Assembly (NCBI RefSeq): GCF_963676685.1
Contig: NC_092348.1
Span: forward strand, 19,009,386 to 19,073,385
Direction: 5' to 3'
Length of the DNA: 64,000 nucleotides
Source: Mytilus edulis
Lineage: Eukaryota; Mollusca; Bivalvia; Mytilida; Mytilidae
The notes beneath the pieces were generated by a model, which searched no databases, was not told the origin of the DNA, and worked only from the letters and a program-made list of their open reading frames with translations. Position numbers and translations under genes: made by a program. This document shows positions 1-12,205 of this stretch, in pieces (positions within the stretch are counted from its first letter, which is position 1; every line of letters begins with the position of its first letter).

Positions 1-160
1 TACCGAAGAAGCCGGCACCGGTGTATATGTAGATTGTATATCAGAGGGACTAAAGATACCAAAGGGACAGTAAAACTCATAGAAGAAAATAAACTGACAA
101 CTCCATGGCTTAAAAAAGACAAACAGACAAATTATAGTACAGAAAACACAACATAGCAAA
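1..160 (-). mobile_element. R3 retroelement 3'-tail fragment
   Basis: Read on the minus strand, this matches the 3' tail that follows reverse-transcriptase sequence at 35470-36022 and 55313-56275. The shared blocks are GCCATGG(A/C)GTTGTCAGTTT and GGTATCTTTAGTCCCTC. It is truncated by the window edge and has no coding potential of its own. Confidence 0.6.
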
Positions 161-189
161 CTTCACTAAACACACTAAATTATTTTTTG

Positions 190-335
190 AATAAACTCCT
201 GTCGTAGCTGACTATGCGGTATGGGTTATGCTCATTGTTAAAGGTCGAACGAATACCTATAATTGTTAACCTCTGTGCCATTAAGACTGTGGTAGGGAGT
301 TGTCTCATTGGATATCGTACCACATCTTTTGTCTT
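190..335 (+). repeat. R1 interspersed repeat copy
   Basis: It contains GCTGACTATGCGGTATGGG, a TGCTCATTGTTAAAGGTCG block and a GTACCACATCTTTT end, the same order as in about ten other copies in this window. It lies in the 3' flank of FREP copy A. Confidence 0.7.
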
Positions 336-624
336 ATTTTCATATTCATCAAACATGTTCCTATAATAAATATACGATTGGAATACACAAACAGATCGTG
401 CACAAAGAACACTCAAAACCGACCGTTGAATGTAACTTAAAGCATGTGAATGTTGCCATGTATTTAATCGAAGTAAATTTTGTTTAAACTATGTACTTCT
501 TAAACGTATATAACGTAGATTCATACTATAGTAAACATCATATTCATAAAACAAGATAAAACTCGACCAGAGAGTATGTAATCTATACATTTATTTGTTA
601 AAAGTATAACCAATTGCGTTATGT

Positions 625-3600
625 TTATACTCTCCGAATCATCATTGACGTAGTCTTCATTGACTGTGTTCCTTTCCAATGACTCCATCGCATTCCTTTG
701 TAATCCTTTTTATTTCCTAGATACAGTCCGTTTAGATTAGCGTCATGACAGTCTTTATACCACCAAGCCCCTTTGTACACTTCAGCACAATCACTGCTAT
801 GGCTGTCATTATCCTTATCTTTTGTAGAGAAAGCTTGTTTGGTATGCCTCTTTAAAGAATCACCTTATATCATATAAAAATAAAAATGTATTGACAATGA
901 TGTAAATAACAACAACTAGTTTTTTTAACTCATTTTTCATTCTGCAATTTTGGCTATCTCTACCAATTCAAAGCTATTTTTTTAATCTATAAGTCATTTT
1001 TTTATAAATTTCCAGATCTTAAAAAGCAATGCTTGCAAATATACATTATTATGTATTGTCTTTCTAGTTACACATACAAAGTACTTAAATTTGAATAATT
1101 AAAACGTTAAAACAATAGAACATAGTTAAATATATCATATTTGTTCTTTGTTTTATTGTTTTATTTATACCACTGTGTATCATCGTCACCGAAAATAGGG
1201 TACTAACAAAGCGGAGAAAAATAGATATGGAAAAAAGTAAACAAGTTAGGAATTCATTCAAGATAAAGCATTTTCACTCATTTGATGAGGGTGCCGCTTA
1301 AGAAATGATTTTCTGATATATAATTCTTTAAATTATTAGGACGATAAGTACAAAATTAAGACAAGATTTTGTGTTATACTCCAAAACACGCCACTTATTA
1401 CGGGAAAATTTTGAGGTCGATCGTCTTCTGTCGCCCCATTTTGATGATATTGAATTGTTTTTATTATTTTTCCAGACACGTTTTTAAATAATTATAGTGT
1501 GGCATCATATTTACTGAAATTTGTTGTCAAAAAGATGTTTTTTAAAGAATACTGACCATAAAAAATAAAGTCTATAGTACGGCAACTTGCTTGTGTTGAC
1601 AAATTTACTGTATGGCAACTCGCTAATTTAAAAATATTTATTTGCCGTCCTTTCAAAGAAAATAAAGTATTGAATTCAAATATCTAATTATGCATTTGAT
1701 AAAAATACCATTCGCTTGACAGCATTGACACATGTTCCGGACCATAGGAGTATTTGGACCATACGCGAATGGTGATGACCATATGCGTATACTCAATGAA
1801 AACAAAGTCTTTCTTAACTTTTCTTTTTACAAATGAATCACTTCAGAAATTAAAAAAATAAACAATATGTTTAACCCAGCACATACTTTATGTGTCTGTC
1901 CGAAGTCTCGAACCTTTAGTTCGGTGGTTGTCGTTGATTCATCTTTATCATATTTGTTGTTTTTGTTATGGGTAATGTCGTTTGTTTTCTTATTGAATCC
2001 TTCCACATTTTTCATTTTTGGGCTTTTTAAAGCTGACTATGGGATACACGTTTTCGTTGTTGAAGACCGTACGATAGCATATAATTCCTTAAATACACTT
2101 TATTTGATCCTGATGGATAGTTATCTTATTTGCTATCATACCACATCTCCACTGTTTATATTTTTTTTTTAAAACGGCACCAACAAAAGATGAATGGTCG
2201 TTTTTTTATTGAACTTACAAAATTTCACTCTGACAAATAACAGTCGTTAGTAGTAAAACTATATATGAATGTATTAAGAATAATATGGTTGAAAAAAACG
2301 TTTTGTACAAAATCGAATAGCGGTACGGAACGACGACTTCTGAACGGTATTAACGGCATAGCTATATTTTATAATATTTGATATGCAGTTTATTTTGTAT
2401 ATTTGTAAGCCTGTACAGCTTCGATATCGACAAAATATCGTCACTTGATATTATCTAAACAGTGATTAATTTCATCTTTAAATTTCAATATATTGCAACA
2501 CGCCGTACAACGTCCTGCAATTCGCCGTACAATAAACAAACAATGTTTTTGTCCATACTCTTTCACTCTTTTTGACAACAAATTTGTAAATATGAGGCCA
2601 CACTATAATAATCTAAAAACGTGTTTGGAAAAATAATGAAAAACAGTTCAATATCTTGACAATGGGGCGACAGAAGACGATTGACCTCGAAATTTTTCTG
2701 TACTAAGTGGCAAGTTTTGGAGTATAACACAAAATCTTGTCTTAATTTTGTACTTATCGGCCTAATAATTTAAAGAATTATATATCAGAAAATCATTTCT
2801 TAAGCGGCAGCCTCATCAAATGAGTGGAAATGCTTTCGAATGAAGGAGTTTTTACCTTGTTTACTTTTTTTGTCTATTTCTCTCCGCTTCGTTAGTGCCC
2901 AATTTCCGGTTGCGATGATACACAGTGTATACATAATGCAGTTAGTTTTCTTATTTGAATTGTTTAAATCTTTTATATCGGGAGCTTTTATCATGTTTAT
3001 AACTTGCAATATTCAAAGTTAATCCCGGTTCCAATGATAATTTACTTATAGATCTCCAAATATTAAGTGGTTTCTTAATTCTTTTATATAAAATAATGAG
3101 ATATTTTTCGACTTCCGGTAGAATATGACATAATTTTACTGTTTAGCTTGATTTTAACTTCAGTAGGTAGAAAATGACAGTTATTTTAATTCAATCCGTT
3201 GGTTGATATTGATTTTACTTTACCCTTTTTGAATCTACTGGGGAGTTTTTTGGGGGTTTTTTTTTGTCTTCCCATTGTAGTTTAAAAAGTAATGATTTTT
3301 GTCATTATGGACTATATCGGAATTAATCAATTAATAAAAAAAAGTGTAATAATAGAAAGACTATTATTTCATTGTAACTTTACCAAAAGATCAAACGAAA
3401 TACATTAATACATAACGTCTTTAATGCGAAATGATTGAGTGAACTTAAGAATTACAGCATGGAAAAAATGTTTAAGGATAAAAAATAAATTGGTGTCCCT
3501 AACTGAGGAGAATTCTGAGCAATATCGTATGTTGAGACATGCTTAACACTTCCTTTTAGGAATTAGACATATCCGAAGATAGTAAAAAGACCTGTCTAAG

Positions 3601-6045
3601 TCGTAAGAAACTGTCAATAAACAGTGGCTTGATAACAATGTTAAATGTAACGAATAACCCATTACTTGTTCACATTGCAACAATAGCTAAACTGTTGAAA
3701 TAAAGACTAATATTTAATTTCAGAACCATTTAATTCTGAAATAAAAACTATAAACATTTTTTTAATTTCTACCATTGATGAAAAACAGGATAGTTCAGCA
3801 AAACCTCATTTATAAAATGGGAGTATTACCTGCCGTTCCACTATAACCATTCACTGTAAGTCTGTAATAAGATGACTTGTCGCCAATGTAAAAAGTAGAA
3901 TATTTCGCGTAGGCTTTATCGCCATTGAAGTCCTCCAGATCAACTCTGAGCTCATAATGTCCTTTAGATGTTAGTCTGTACAGCTTATCATTGCCTTTTA
4001 AATACAAAAAAAAATTAAAAAAATATAGAGATGAATATGTATATTTTCATTATCACCAGTTTACATTCGAATCTACATTTCTGATAGCAGCCCTCATACA
4101 TATTTAAAAACAGATACATGGAAAATACGGTTATGTCAAACATGACAGCTACAATAGGAATAATTACAGCTATATGAAGTAGCTGGTACACGTTCAAAGT
4201 TGAAACGAATGTTTTCTTTCTGTTGAATTCAGGAACCTTGAAAAATTTGTTGATATTCTTATTTTTTCAATCCACAATTTCGATAGATTTCATATAGAGC
4301 ATGTGGAGGTTCATGCATAATTTAAAAGAAAATATCAAAGTAAAAAAAACTAAAGATAATAAATTGCTCGAGGGACATGTATCTTCTGAATACTCGGTAA
4401 AAGTGGGGAAACGTGCTTCCTGTTATCCTCAACGTTATTTTAAGAAAACACTAACCTAACCAGAATTCCGTATTCAGATTACCAAATCCGTTTACATATT
4501 CCTCCCATCCTCGGTAGAAATCCACTTTACCGTTTTGTCTATGCTGAAAAACCTAGAATAAAAATATGAATGTACAATGTACATAAAACGTAAAATAATT
4601 TGCAGTATATAATTTTAATTAGAATTTAACTGAATGAACCAATTACATGTAGTATAAATATAAGATGTGCGCATATAAACATATGATGTAAGAAATAAAC
4701 AGCCTTAAATAGTCATAAAAATATGTCTATTTTAAAAGTTTTAAAAATTTACTAAGATGTCTGCCAATCATTTTACAGTATCAATTACTATTATCTTACA
4801 GTAACGAATATAATTCGTCATTCACTTGCTTTCTTTACTATTTCCTAAATAGATTTTAAAATATGATTACCGTCCATCCTCCTCCATCCGTCTTCATATC
4901 ACAGTACGTCTTGAATCCAGCGCCACCTGCCGGGTAGATTTTGTAGACTCCACTTCTGTAATGTTTGCGGTCTAAATCGGAGCAGTCATTAACCCTTTTC
5001 TCTGAAATAGTTAAGAAACTATTTAAGAGTATAGGTTCTTCGGTTTAAAGAATACTAATATGATAAAATCCACCCAATCGCAACACTATTAGCATTTTTC
5101 GAGAAAAAGAATTTGGCCTAAAAATATTTTCGGAACGAATCCTTATAAGAATAAAATTTGAAAAAAATGAATATTTTACCATAGTTATTTTTTAGCCCAA
5201 ACAATAACATGAATAAAGCGACACGATGTTTTTCTCTTGGTCATTTTACACTTGGTCAACCTTGCCTTTCAATTCTGCACGGAAAGCTATTTTTCAAGTT
5301 GAAATCTATAAATGACTTTTCAGTTCATTTAGGGGGAATGATAGTATTATACTTTTCCATTGGTACATAGAAGGGTTAAACAACGTGTTATGTTTTGATA
5401 AATATTGGGTAGACACTCTTAACAATCTTTTAGGATTTTACTTACTATTGATAATGAGAAGTATATTATCTTCATTCAGTGCTCATGATATTATTAATCC
5501 ATTCTAACTAAAAATGCTATATTGTAAATGGACATTGAAGATTTTTATTCAGATACATCGTAATTAGGTGTACAAAATAAGAGCGGAAGATAACTTTTTT
5601 ATATTACATGTAAGGGCATTAGCTTAGACAAAGCATCTATATATATACATGCCGCTATGTTTTAAGTGATAAAGTTTGATGCAAAAGTGTGTTACCTGAA
5701 GGCAGTAAAGATCTGTGGTTACCAGTTGCCAAGATGCTAAGTACTCTTTCAGCCGTTTTACCATAAAAGCACACACCTTAAACACATTATTCAATTCAGT
5801 TTTAATAATGTTAAAAATGAAGAAAAAAAGAAAAAAAAGTGGAAAGATAAATAATTCAAGTAGTAAATTAAACAGTCAATGTAAGATGTTTATAAAATCA
5901 AAAACACTTATTTTGCTGTACTATAATTACCAGAATCAGAAGCTGATGTGAGAAGATTTCTGTCGCCATTTGTAACGGTTGTTACTACTACCAATACAAA
6001 AATAGACAATACTATGTACGGTGCATGTATGCTAGATAGATACAT
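625..6045 (-). CDS. Fibrinogen-related protein (FREP), copy A, six coding exons
   Basis: Spliced minus-strand gene with coding exons 6045-5931, 5776-5696, 5001-4871, 4552-4456, 3994-3830 and 863-625. All introns are GT-AG, phases are consistent, and the product is 275 residues. Residues 1-27 form a signal peptide ([18 protein letters not shown]...). A short linker (about 39-65) has no recognised domain. Residues about 70-275 are a fibrinogen C-terminal domain: C72/C99 and C222/C235 sit at the ficolin-type disulfide positions, [10 protein letters not shown] follows the first pair, the calcium loop is D212-K-D214-N-D216, and the hallmarks [16 protein letters not shown] and MMIRRV end the domain. 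By family it is a secreted lectin-like recognition protein; the ligand cannot be read from sequence. There is no immunoglobulin or long coiled-coil region, so it resembles short ficolin-like FREPs. The start is the first ATG after a TATA box and is shared with copy B. Intron 5 (about 3 kb) is enlarged by the element at 1171-2927. All exons are intact, so this is the likeliest functional gene here. Confidence 0.88.
1171..2927. mobile_element. Non-autonomous DNA transposon with long terminal inverted repeats and 5-bp target duplication
   Basis: The ends are perfect inverted repeats, CACTGTGTATCATCG at 1171-1185 and its complement at 2913-2927. They continue as diverged arms of at least 375 bp (1171-1545 against 2927-2567) and weakly to about 1625/2480. 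Direct TATAC flanks the element at 1166-1170 and 2928-2932. It lies in intron 5 of FREP A, splits an R1 repeat, and carries another R1 copy inside. The CACTGTG terminus with a 5-bp target duplication fits Transib/RAG-like termini, which is inference. No transposase is seen. Confidence 0.78.
1867..2165 (+). repeat. R1 copy nested inside the long-TIR element
   Basis: It shows the R1 order of a CTGTCCGAAGTC block, GCTGACTATGGGATACACG, GAAGACCGTACGATAGC and CATACCACATCTCC. A 101-codon open frame here is only repeat sequence, because equivalent frames recur in other R1 copies. Confidence 0.65.
2933..3010 (+). repeat. R1 fragment interrupted by the long-TIR element
   Basis: GCAGTTAGTTTTCTTATTTG and ATATCGGGAGCTTTTAT correspond to the R1 segment that reads GCCGTTAGTTTTTTCG and ATATCGGGGCCTTTCAT at 44815-44870. 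The matching left part is about 1135-1170, so the element inserted into a pre-existing R1 copy. Confidence 0.5.
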
Positions 6046-6083
6046 TTTGATTGTATTTGGTATAAAATTGAAACTAATAAACT

Positions 6084-6142
6084 ATTTATACTTATTACCT
6101 TAATAACAGTTGCGTGACTTATTATGGTAACAGATTGGAGTG
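6084..6142 (-). promoter_or_regulatory. Core promoter of FREP copy A
   Basis: A TATAAAT box lies at 6090-6084, about 40 bp before the start codon. Upstream, 6142-6111 reads CACTCCAATCTGTTACCATA then ATAAGTCACGCA, and the same block precedes copies B and D. It contains a CCAAT-type core and GTCACGCA. Conservation across three diverged copies suggests a functional element. Confidence 0.6.
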
Positions 6143-8821
6143 TTTCACATTTCTAAGAACAGTATTAGGTTTTTTTAACGAATTTCCATTACTTCCTTGT
6201 CTGTTATTTTGAATGAATTAATTTATCGTATATTGTGCTCATCCGTTGATCTGACAATTAGAATAAATGCTGGCATCTACCTTCAATTACAAGTAACCTT
6301 TATGGTGAAACTTCTTTCAACTTGTTATCTATAAAGAAAAAATCTTGCAATTTCTTACCAACAATTGTAGATATCATGCTTATCATCCTCAGTTAGTTTT
6401 ATGAAGAACTGTATTGTTTTGTTCATGTTAATGTCATTCTAATGGAAGTGGGCTACGTTGTGTAATTGTTTTTATTGATTATTTCAATTTAACGGCATAG
6501 GTTATGATTGGTAAAGGGAATGATTTTGCACACTGTTAAATAGTCAAAACGAGGAACACCAATGGCCTGATGTATGTAAAAAACAATGGACAAAAACCTT
6601 TACTATAGGCAACGACCAACGTCAACTGACCTTAATGCTCCTGGTGTTGGAATGGAACATATATATTGTGGCAAATGTTTAGGTGGCTGGGTGTCTTAAT
6701 TAAAATCCAAAGACGTTTTTAATTATTTGTCAAATCGAAGATATGATTGTGCTTTATTCGAAAATACAATAAAAAATATGGATCACCAGATTTTGTTTTC
6801 ATATTACAGGTTGTGCAAAATTGTCAGATTTTGTATAGATTATGCATGGGTAATACAATTTTGTGTGATAAAATAAACTACACCATAGAATAAAAGAAGA
6901 TAGCACTTATAACATGCTTTTAGATAAGAGCTTGCTTTCTGCCTATATATAAAAATATGTAAATTCACAACCCTTTCTATTATAACGTTACATTATCTGA
7001 GTAATCTCCCTTCATATCTGAGTCTCCAATTATTTGGCAAAGTTGAAAAAAACTGAATCAAACACAAACATAATGGGTTTTTTTATAGAAATTATAGCCG
7101 TAAATAGGATAAAACAAATAGCTTCTATATTTACATCAAACGTCTTACACATATATAACATACTACTTCCAAAATTTGAACATTTAATTAAAGATGTAGA
7201 CCAATTGTTATCTTCTACTTCAAAATCCAAGTTTGAAGAAGACACCCGAGCCACCTTAACACGTTTTTTTATTCCTCAGCCTTCTCCCTTACATGATGGA
7301 TACAAACCAATAAAGACTAATGACTCAAAAAAAATCATACTTTAGATTACACAGTTTTTAAAAGAATGTAGTTAAACGCGGATTACAACTAATAAATAAA
7401 TAATGTTTCTGAGACTGAAATATCAATCGGCACGCATCTAATGGTCTATATAAACTGTATCAGAAAAATATCAAATATTGCAATGCCAAAATATAAAAAT
7501 CGACATGATGATGGACTTGTTAAAAAATGTCAAATATACATATTTTGAAAAAGGGAAGGTGAACTATACTAAAGGAGCATTCATAAACATGATCTTATAA
7601 CAGTAATGAATTGAACATGTAGTTCCTGCTCTATAAGTGCCACTATTGTGAGTGTAAATCCTATTCACCATGGATTTTTACTTTTTGGTCTATTTAGCCA
7701 ACATCTATCTACCTTTATTCAAATTTCATTAATATATTAAGACTAAAAGACAAATCTTTGTAGCATACGAACATATAATGATAAGAAACATTCAAATTTG
7801 TTAATATAATCATGAGTTCATTCTAAAGTTTCCCAATGGTCAATGTTTTGCATCTTTTAATTAATGAGGTTCAGCAAATATGGGAGACGGCAGTACCTTA
7901 AAACAGATTTTTCTACAGAAAGTGTTATGTTACCTGGGTTGGTATGGATTCCTTTACGATTGATATCTAAACCTTTTAATGAAAGTTAGTGACTGAATTT
8001 ATCGATAATACATGTATATATGGATTTGGTAGGTTCGGTTTCCTTCCCTTGAACCTTGTTCAGAACACATCAACATGTTTTGTCATTTGATTTTGCCATT
8101 TGGTTAGGGACTTTCCGGTTTGAATGTTTCTTGGAGTTCAGTATTTTTGTGAATTTACTTTTCAACTAGAAGCCTTTTTCGATATTGGGCATCCTATTAA
8201 TATGGCGTGTGTGTGACTGGTTTACTCCCTGTTAGAAAAAGCTTAACATTTCCAATAAAACTTCAGCTTGCATGTATAAGAGATAAGAGATCTACAGATA
8301 AAGCCAAATTATCTAATCAAAAAGTAATTTAGTATAAGTTGAATTTCTTTTGGTAACGCAAATCCTCCCCCTATAAATTACCAGTGATACACAAATTAAT
8401 ATAACTAAAATCTGAATCACATAAAATTTTAAACTTTAAAACATATAAATTTTCTTCGGGCAATTGTAACACATATATAGACAATTTGGGTTTTGACCTT
8501 TTATTACTAGTAGACATAGAAAAAGGACAATCACTTACTAAGAACATGATATACATTCATTTTTCACAATTAAGACACATCAAATCAAACACTGAGTTTC
8601 ATTGGTCGAATGCACTTTGCTAATAATATATTCTTATCATACAAAGTGTCCGTGTGTACTGTTTTTCTATAGCTCTGTTTGGAAGAAAGACGTTCAACAA
8701 TAAATAACAAAATCAATGTATATAGAGACAATATTTATAGATCCGACTATATTGTTCAAATGTAAAGCTTTGATAAGTTTGTGACTATTGAATGATTTTA
8801 AACAAATATCTAATTTTACTT
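6143..8821. other. Intergenic; FREP A upstream flank, then no recognised gene
   Basis: 6143-6540 is collinear with the upstream flank of copy B (26046-26229, continuing at 30607-30762 and 31086-31110). It is thus the empty site for two insertions in B. A 103-codon frame at 7034-7345 (plus) matches no family I know and starts with TTG. An R2 copy lies near 8070. I see nothing else. Confidence 0.5.
8070..8165 (+). repeat. R2 interspersed repeat copy
   Basis: TTTTGTCATTTGATTTTGCC, GGGACTTTCCGGTTTGAA and CAGTATTTTTGTGAATTTAC occur in order, as in the R2 copies at 11505, 34490 and 35265. Confidence 0.6.
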
Positions 8822-8859
8822 ATCAGGTAAATTATGTGACAAAACATATTTTCATAATC

Positions 8860-10532
8860 ATGCCGTCCACATCAAAAGGAGCTCAAAGAGCGTTAGTTTG
8901 TGAGTTCTGTGAAATTGAAACGAAAATAGTGGGAAAATGCATAGACTGTAGTTTACTTTTGTGTACAAAGTGTTCAGATAAACTTCATTCAAAACTGAAG
9001 CAAGCTGCATATCACAGGATAGTAAAACTGAAGGAGCTAAGTGATTATAGCCAGGAAGTACCAATAACACTGAAATCTAAATCCCCGAATTGTAAAATGC
9101 ACAAATCCCAGATATACTGTTTATATTGTAAGACATGTGAAGCACTAGCCTGTCCAAGTTGCATACTGTCGTCACATCAAAATCACAATCTTGAAGAAAT
9201 GAGAAAGACTATTCAAGAAAAAATAGATGACGTCAATAACATGAATAACATGAACAAAAAACTAGAAGTATCTTTAGCACAAAAAATAGGAAATGTAAAG
9301 GAGGCTAGGTGCATCAAAAAATCTAACTTCAGTGAAGTTAGGGATAAAATCAAGAAGGAAGAAGAACGATTATTAGCTTATATTAAGAATAAGACAAATA
9401 TTGAGTTAAAAGCCTTGGAAAAGAAGTGGAAACTAGACGATAAAACATTGTCGAACGAGGAAAACGGTCTTAACGTACAGCTTACCGAATTACATTGTAG
9501 TTCAAGTTCTATTCAGTCAGTAATAGAAAAAGAGGATGTTGAAAATATTGTTTCCTTAATAACGACTTCTACTACGTCGACGTCACAAAAGTTATTGAGA
9601 CTGAGTAAATGCTCTGAACCAGATATACAATTGTTGGGTTTTATTCCGGGAAATGTTGATTTGGCAATGTCTCCCAAACTTTTAGGTAGTTTCATAAGTA
9701 ATAGGACAATTAAATATGTCATACCATCGATTGATCCTATGTGTATGGCACTTAGTAATAATGGCAATGTAACGATACGTGACGGATCACAAATTACAGA
9801 GTGTAATCCAAGAGACAACATGAACATTTTGAAAAGTATACAATGCAAATGTCGCGAATTAGGATACTCAAAGTCAAATGATATTTTTGTTTTGACTGCA
9901 CATGAACTGCAGAAAATACATGCAACCGGACGATTGAAAGTATTCACGATTTTACACCGTATTTGTCAACTACATTTCATATTTCCAAGGAAAATGACCT
10001 AACAATTGCTTTGGAACAATCGATTAAAAAGTATCCTGTAAAAATAGTTGTCCTAACAATGAACGGCAAAATAAAACAAGAGTACAATTTTAGCGAACTC
10101 GTATTCATTCAGTGTAATTCTATAGTGAAAACATCCGAAGACTTATTCTGTTTAGCATCTAGAACCACGACAGACAGTTCACTACGAACGGTTAAAATGA
10201 TAAATACTAACCGTGAAATAAAATTGGAGTATCCACTGAATTTAGCTAAGGAGATCACAATTGATTATTTCGACCCTGGGGAAGTAACCGAGTCCCGCCA
10301 AGGAAATATAACAATGACGGAAATAACCTCCAGTGCCTTGCATATACTAGATAAAGCTGGCCAGGTTCTTAAAATAGTATCTACATTTCAATTTGGCATA
10401 CAGAACCCAGGCCTTATTGCAAATGATTTAATTGGCAATCTATGCATCAGCGGTGAATGTTATAAACTTGGACACGACATATTGTGCGTTCTGGAAACTA
10501 TAGGATTTCGATTAATTATGGGAGTGGGATAA
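8860..10532 (+). CDS. B-box/coiled-coil TRIM-like protein (TRIM56-like), broken by one frameshift
   Basis: The start is the ATG at 8860, in a short context after an intron-acceptor-like TTTTACTTATCAG ending at 8826. This suggests a 5'UTR intron and a single coding exon, as is usual for these molluscan genes. Residues 14-52 form a B-box1-type zinc motif (C14, C17, C27, C30, C35, C38, H43, H52). Residues 78-109 form B-box2 (C78, H81, C90, C93, C98, C101, H106, H109). A charged coiled coil follows at about 115-245, then a diverged repeat-rich C-terminal half like the beta-propeller part of TRIM56-like mussel proteins. There is no RING finger. The frame open from 8860 shifts near 9948: reading ...GRLKVFT, it resumes as DFTPYLSTTF one frame over, as if one base after ACG were missing, and stays open to TAA at 10530-10532. 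The full product would be about 557 residues. Family members act in ubiquitin-linked innate signalling; this role is inferred. The gene may be a young pseudogene or an assembly error. Confidence 0.75.
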
Positions 10533-10924
10533 CAATTAAATCATGCACTCACAATTTGACTGCATCCTATATTAAGACTGTGTAAAAATACAGAACTTAT
10601 ATTTATTTTGGAGTACACGTTTCACAAATTACACGTTAAACTGCAGTTTTATATTCTAAATTTGAATACAATATTTAAATGTACACAAGTTGTACAGTTG
10701 TGTTAGCGATAAAACAGTATATGATTTATTGTATAGCACATATCATACTACCTTGACGGAGTAATAATAAAAAGACGCACATTTAATTGTCATTCGGAAT
10801 ACATGACTATAAGTCATAATATTGGTAGTTACCAGACTAAACTTTACATTTTGACTTGTCAAAAAATCATATGTTGCAATTTTTGAAAAACATGCTACAT
10901 CTTATATCTGCTTATATCTATTAT
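10533..10924. other. 3' flank of the B-box gene; nothing recognised
   Basis: A+T-rich sequence with several AATAAA-like hexamers near 10740-10775, usable as polyadenylation signals for the preceding gene. No other feature is seen. Confidence 0.35.
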
Positions 10925-11180
10925 ACAGAACTTTATATAGATATAGGAAGATGTGGTGTGAGTGCCAATGAGACAACTCTCCTTCCAAATAACAATTTTA
11001 AAAAAGTAAACCATTATAGGTCAATGTACGGCCTTCAACACGGAGCCTTGGCTTACACCGAACAACAAGCTATAAAGGGCCCCAAAATTACTAGTGTAAA
11101 ACCATTCAAACGGGAAAACCAACGGTATAATCTATATAAAATTAAGAAAAAAAAACGAGAAACGAGAAACACGTATTAAT
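10925..11180 (-). repeat. R1 copy (R1b-like), antisense
   Basis: On the plus strand it reads AGGAAGATGTGGTGTGAGTG, GCCAATGAGACAACTC and TAAAGGGCCCCAAAATTAC, the complement of R1. The 107-codon frame crossing it is not a gene. Confidence 0.7.
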
Positions 11181-11189
11181 TACATAAAC

Positions 11190-11300
11190 AAACGACAACT
11201 ACTGTACATCAGATTCCTGACTTAGGACAGGTGCAAACATTTGCAGCGGGATTAAACGTTTTAATGGATCCAAACCTTCTCCCTTTCATTGAAGGACAAA
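11190..11300 (-). repeat. R2 fragment, antisense
   Basis: CAGATTCCTGACTTAGGACAG and GGGATTAAACG correspond to the complement of the R2 front part. The copy is short and diverged. Confidence 0.4.
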
Positions 11301-11504
11301 TTGATGTGACGTATAAAAAAAATTCTGACGTCAGACACACAAATCAATGAATGTGTTTGTAGATATATGTTTTTGTGTTCTGTTAAATTTTCCCTTTTAA
11401 AATTGTTATACGATGATGACTGATGTACCTATATTTTGACTTTTTTATTTATTGTGTCGGTTTAGTTTACGCATCAATGTAAATATAACGGAATTTGACG
11501 AGAC

Positions 11505-11715
11505 TGTCATCAAAGCGAGAGGGTTAGCGCTATAAAACTAGGTTTAATCCACCATTCTATATTTGAAAATGCCTGTACCAAGTCAGGAATATGACAGTTC
11601 TTGTCCATTCGTTTTTGATGCGTTTTGTTATTTGATTTTGCCATATGATTATGGACTTTCCGAATTGATTTTCCTCTAAGTTCAGTATTTTTGTGATCTT
11701 ACTTTTTCTGAAACA
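11505..11715 (+). repeat. R2 interspersed repeat copy
   Basis: A nearly complete copy with CTAGGTTTAATCCACCATTC, CCAAGTCAGGAATATGACAG, GCCATATGATTATGGAC and CAGTATTTTTGTGATCTTAC in order. Confidence 0.7.
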
Positions 11716-12205
11716 ATAGCATAATATCACAACATAGAAAAACCCACGATAAAATATCAATTGGCAGGTTAACTTAATCAAAAATCGTACATTAATACAC
11801 TATAAACGAATAAATTTGATCTGCGATATCTGAATGCAAATACGTACACAGTTAATAAAATATTAGAACAAACATTCAAGTCCAAAAAGCAAACAAACAA
11901 GCTCAAACAAATCCATGTCAAGACACCACTGCGAATATTTAACCCTTCGAAAAAAATTCACTTTAGAAAAAAAACGGTTTTAAAAAAATACAGGTAAATC
12001 TTGAAGTTTATACAAATGAAGTGATATTCCAAATAATCAAAGCAGGTATATAGACAAGATCCATATAAATATAAATTATTTCATATCGGTTGAGAATAAG
12101 ATTCTCTTATTGGATTAAAAGGGGTCACATGACATTCATTATTCTTCAGTAATAAATTCCATCGGTCATTAACAGAAAAAAACGGTCGTTAACAAACTTT
12201 TACAT

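Noticed and set aside
1867-2172. 101-codon protein-coding frame
   Set aside because: It is R1 repeat sequence; equivalent frames recur in other R1 copies such as 28526-28976.
9513-9947. 144-codon minus-strand frame
   Set aside because: Antisense shadow of the B-box gene.
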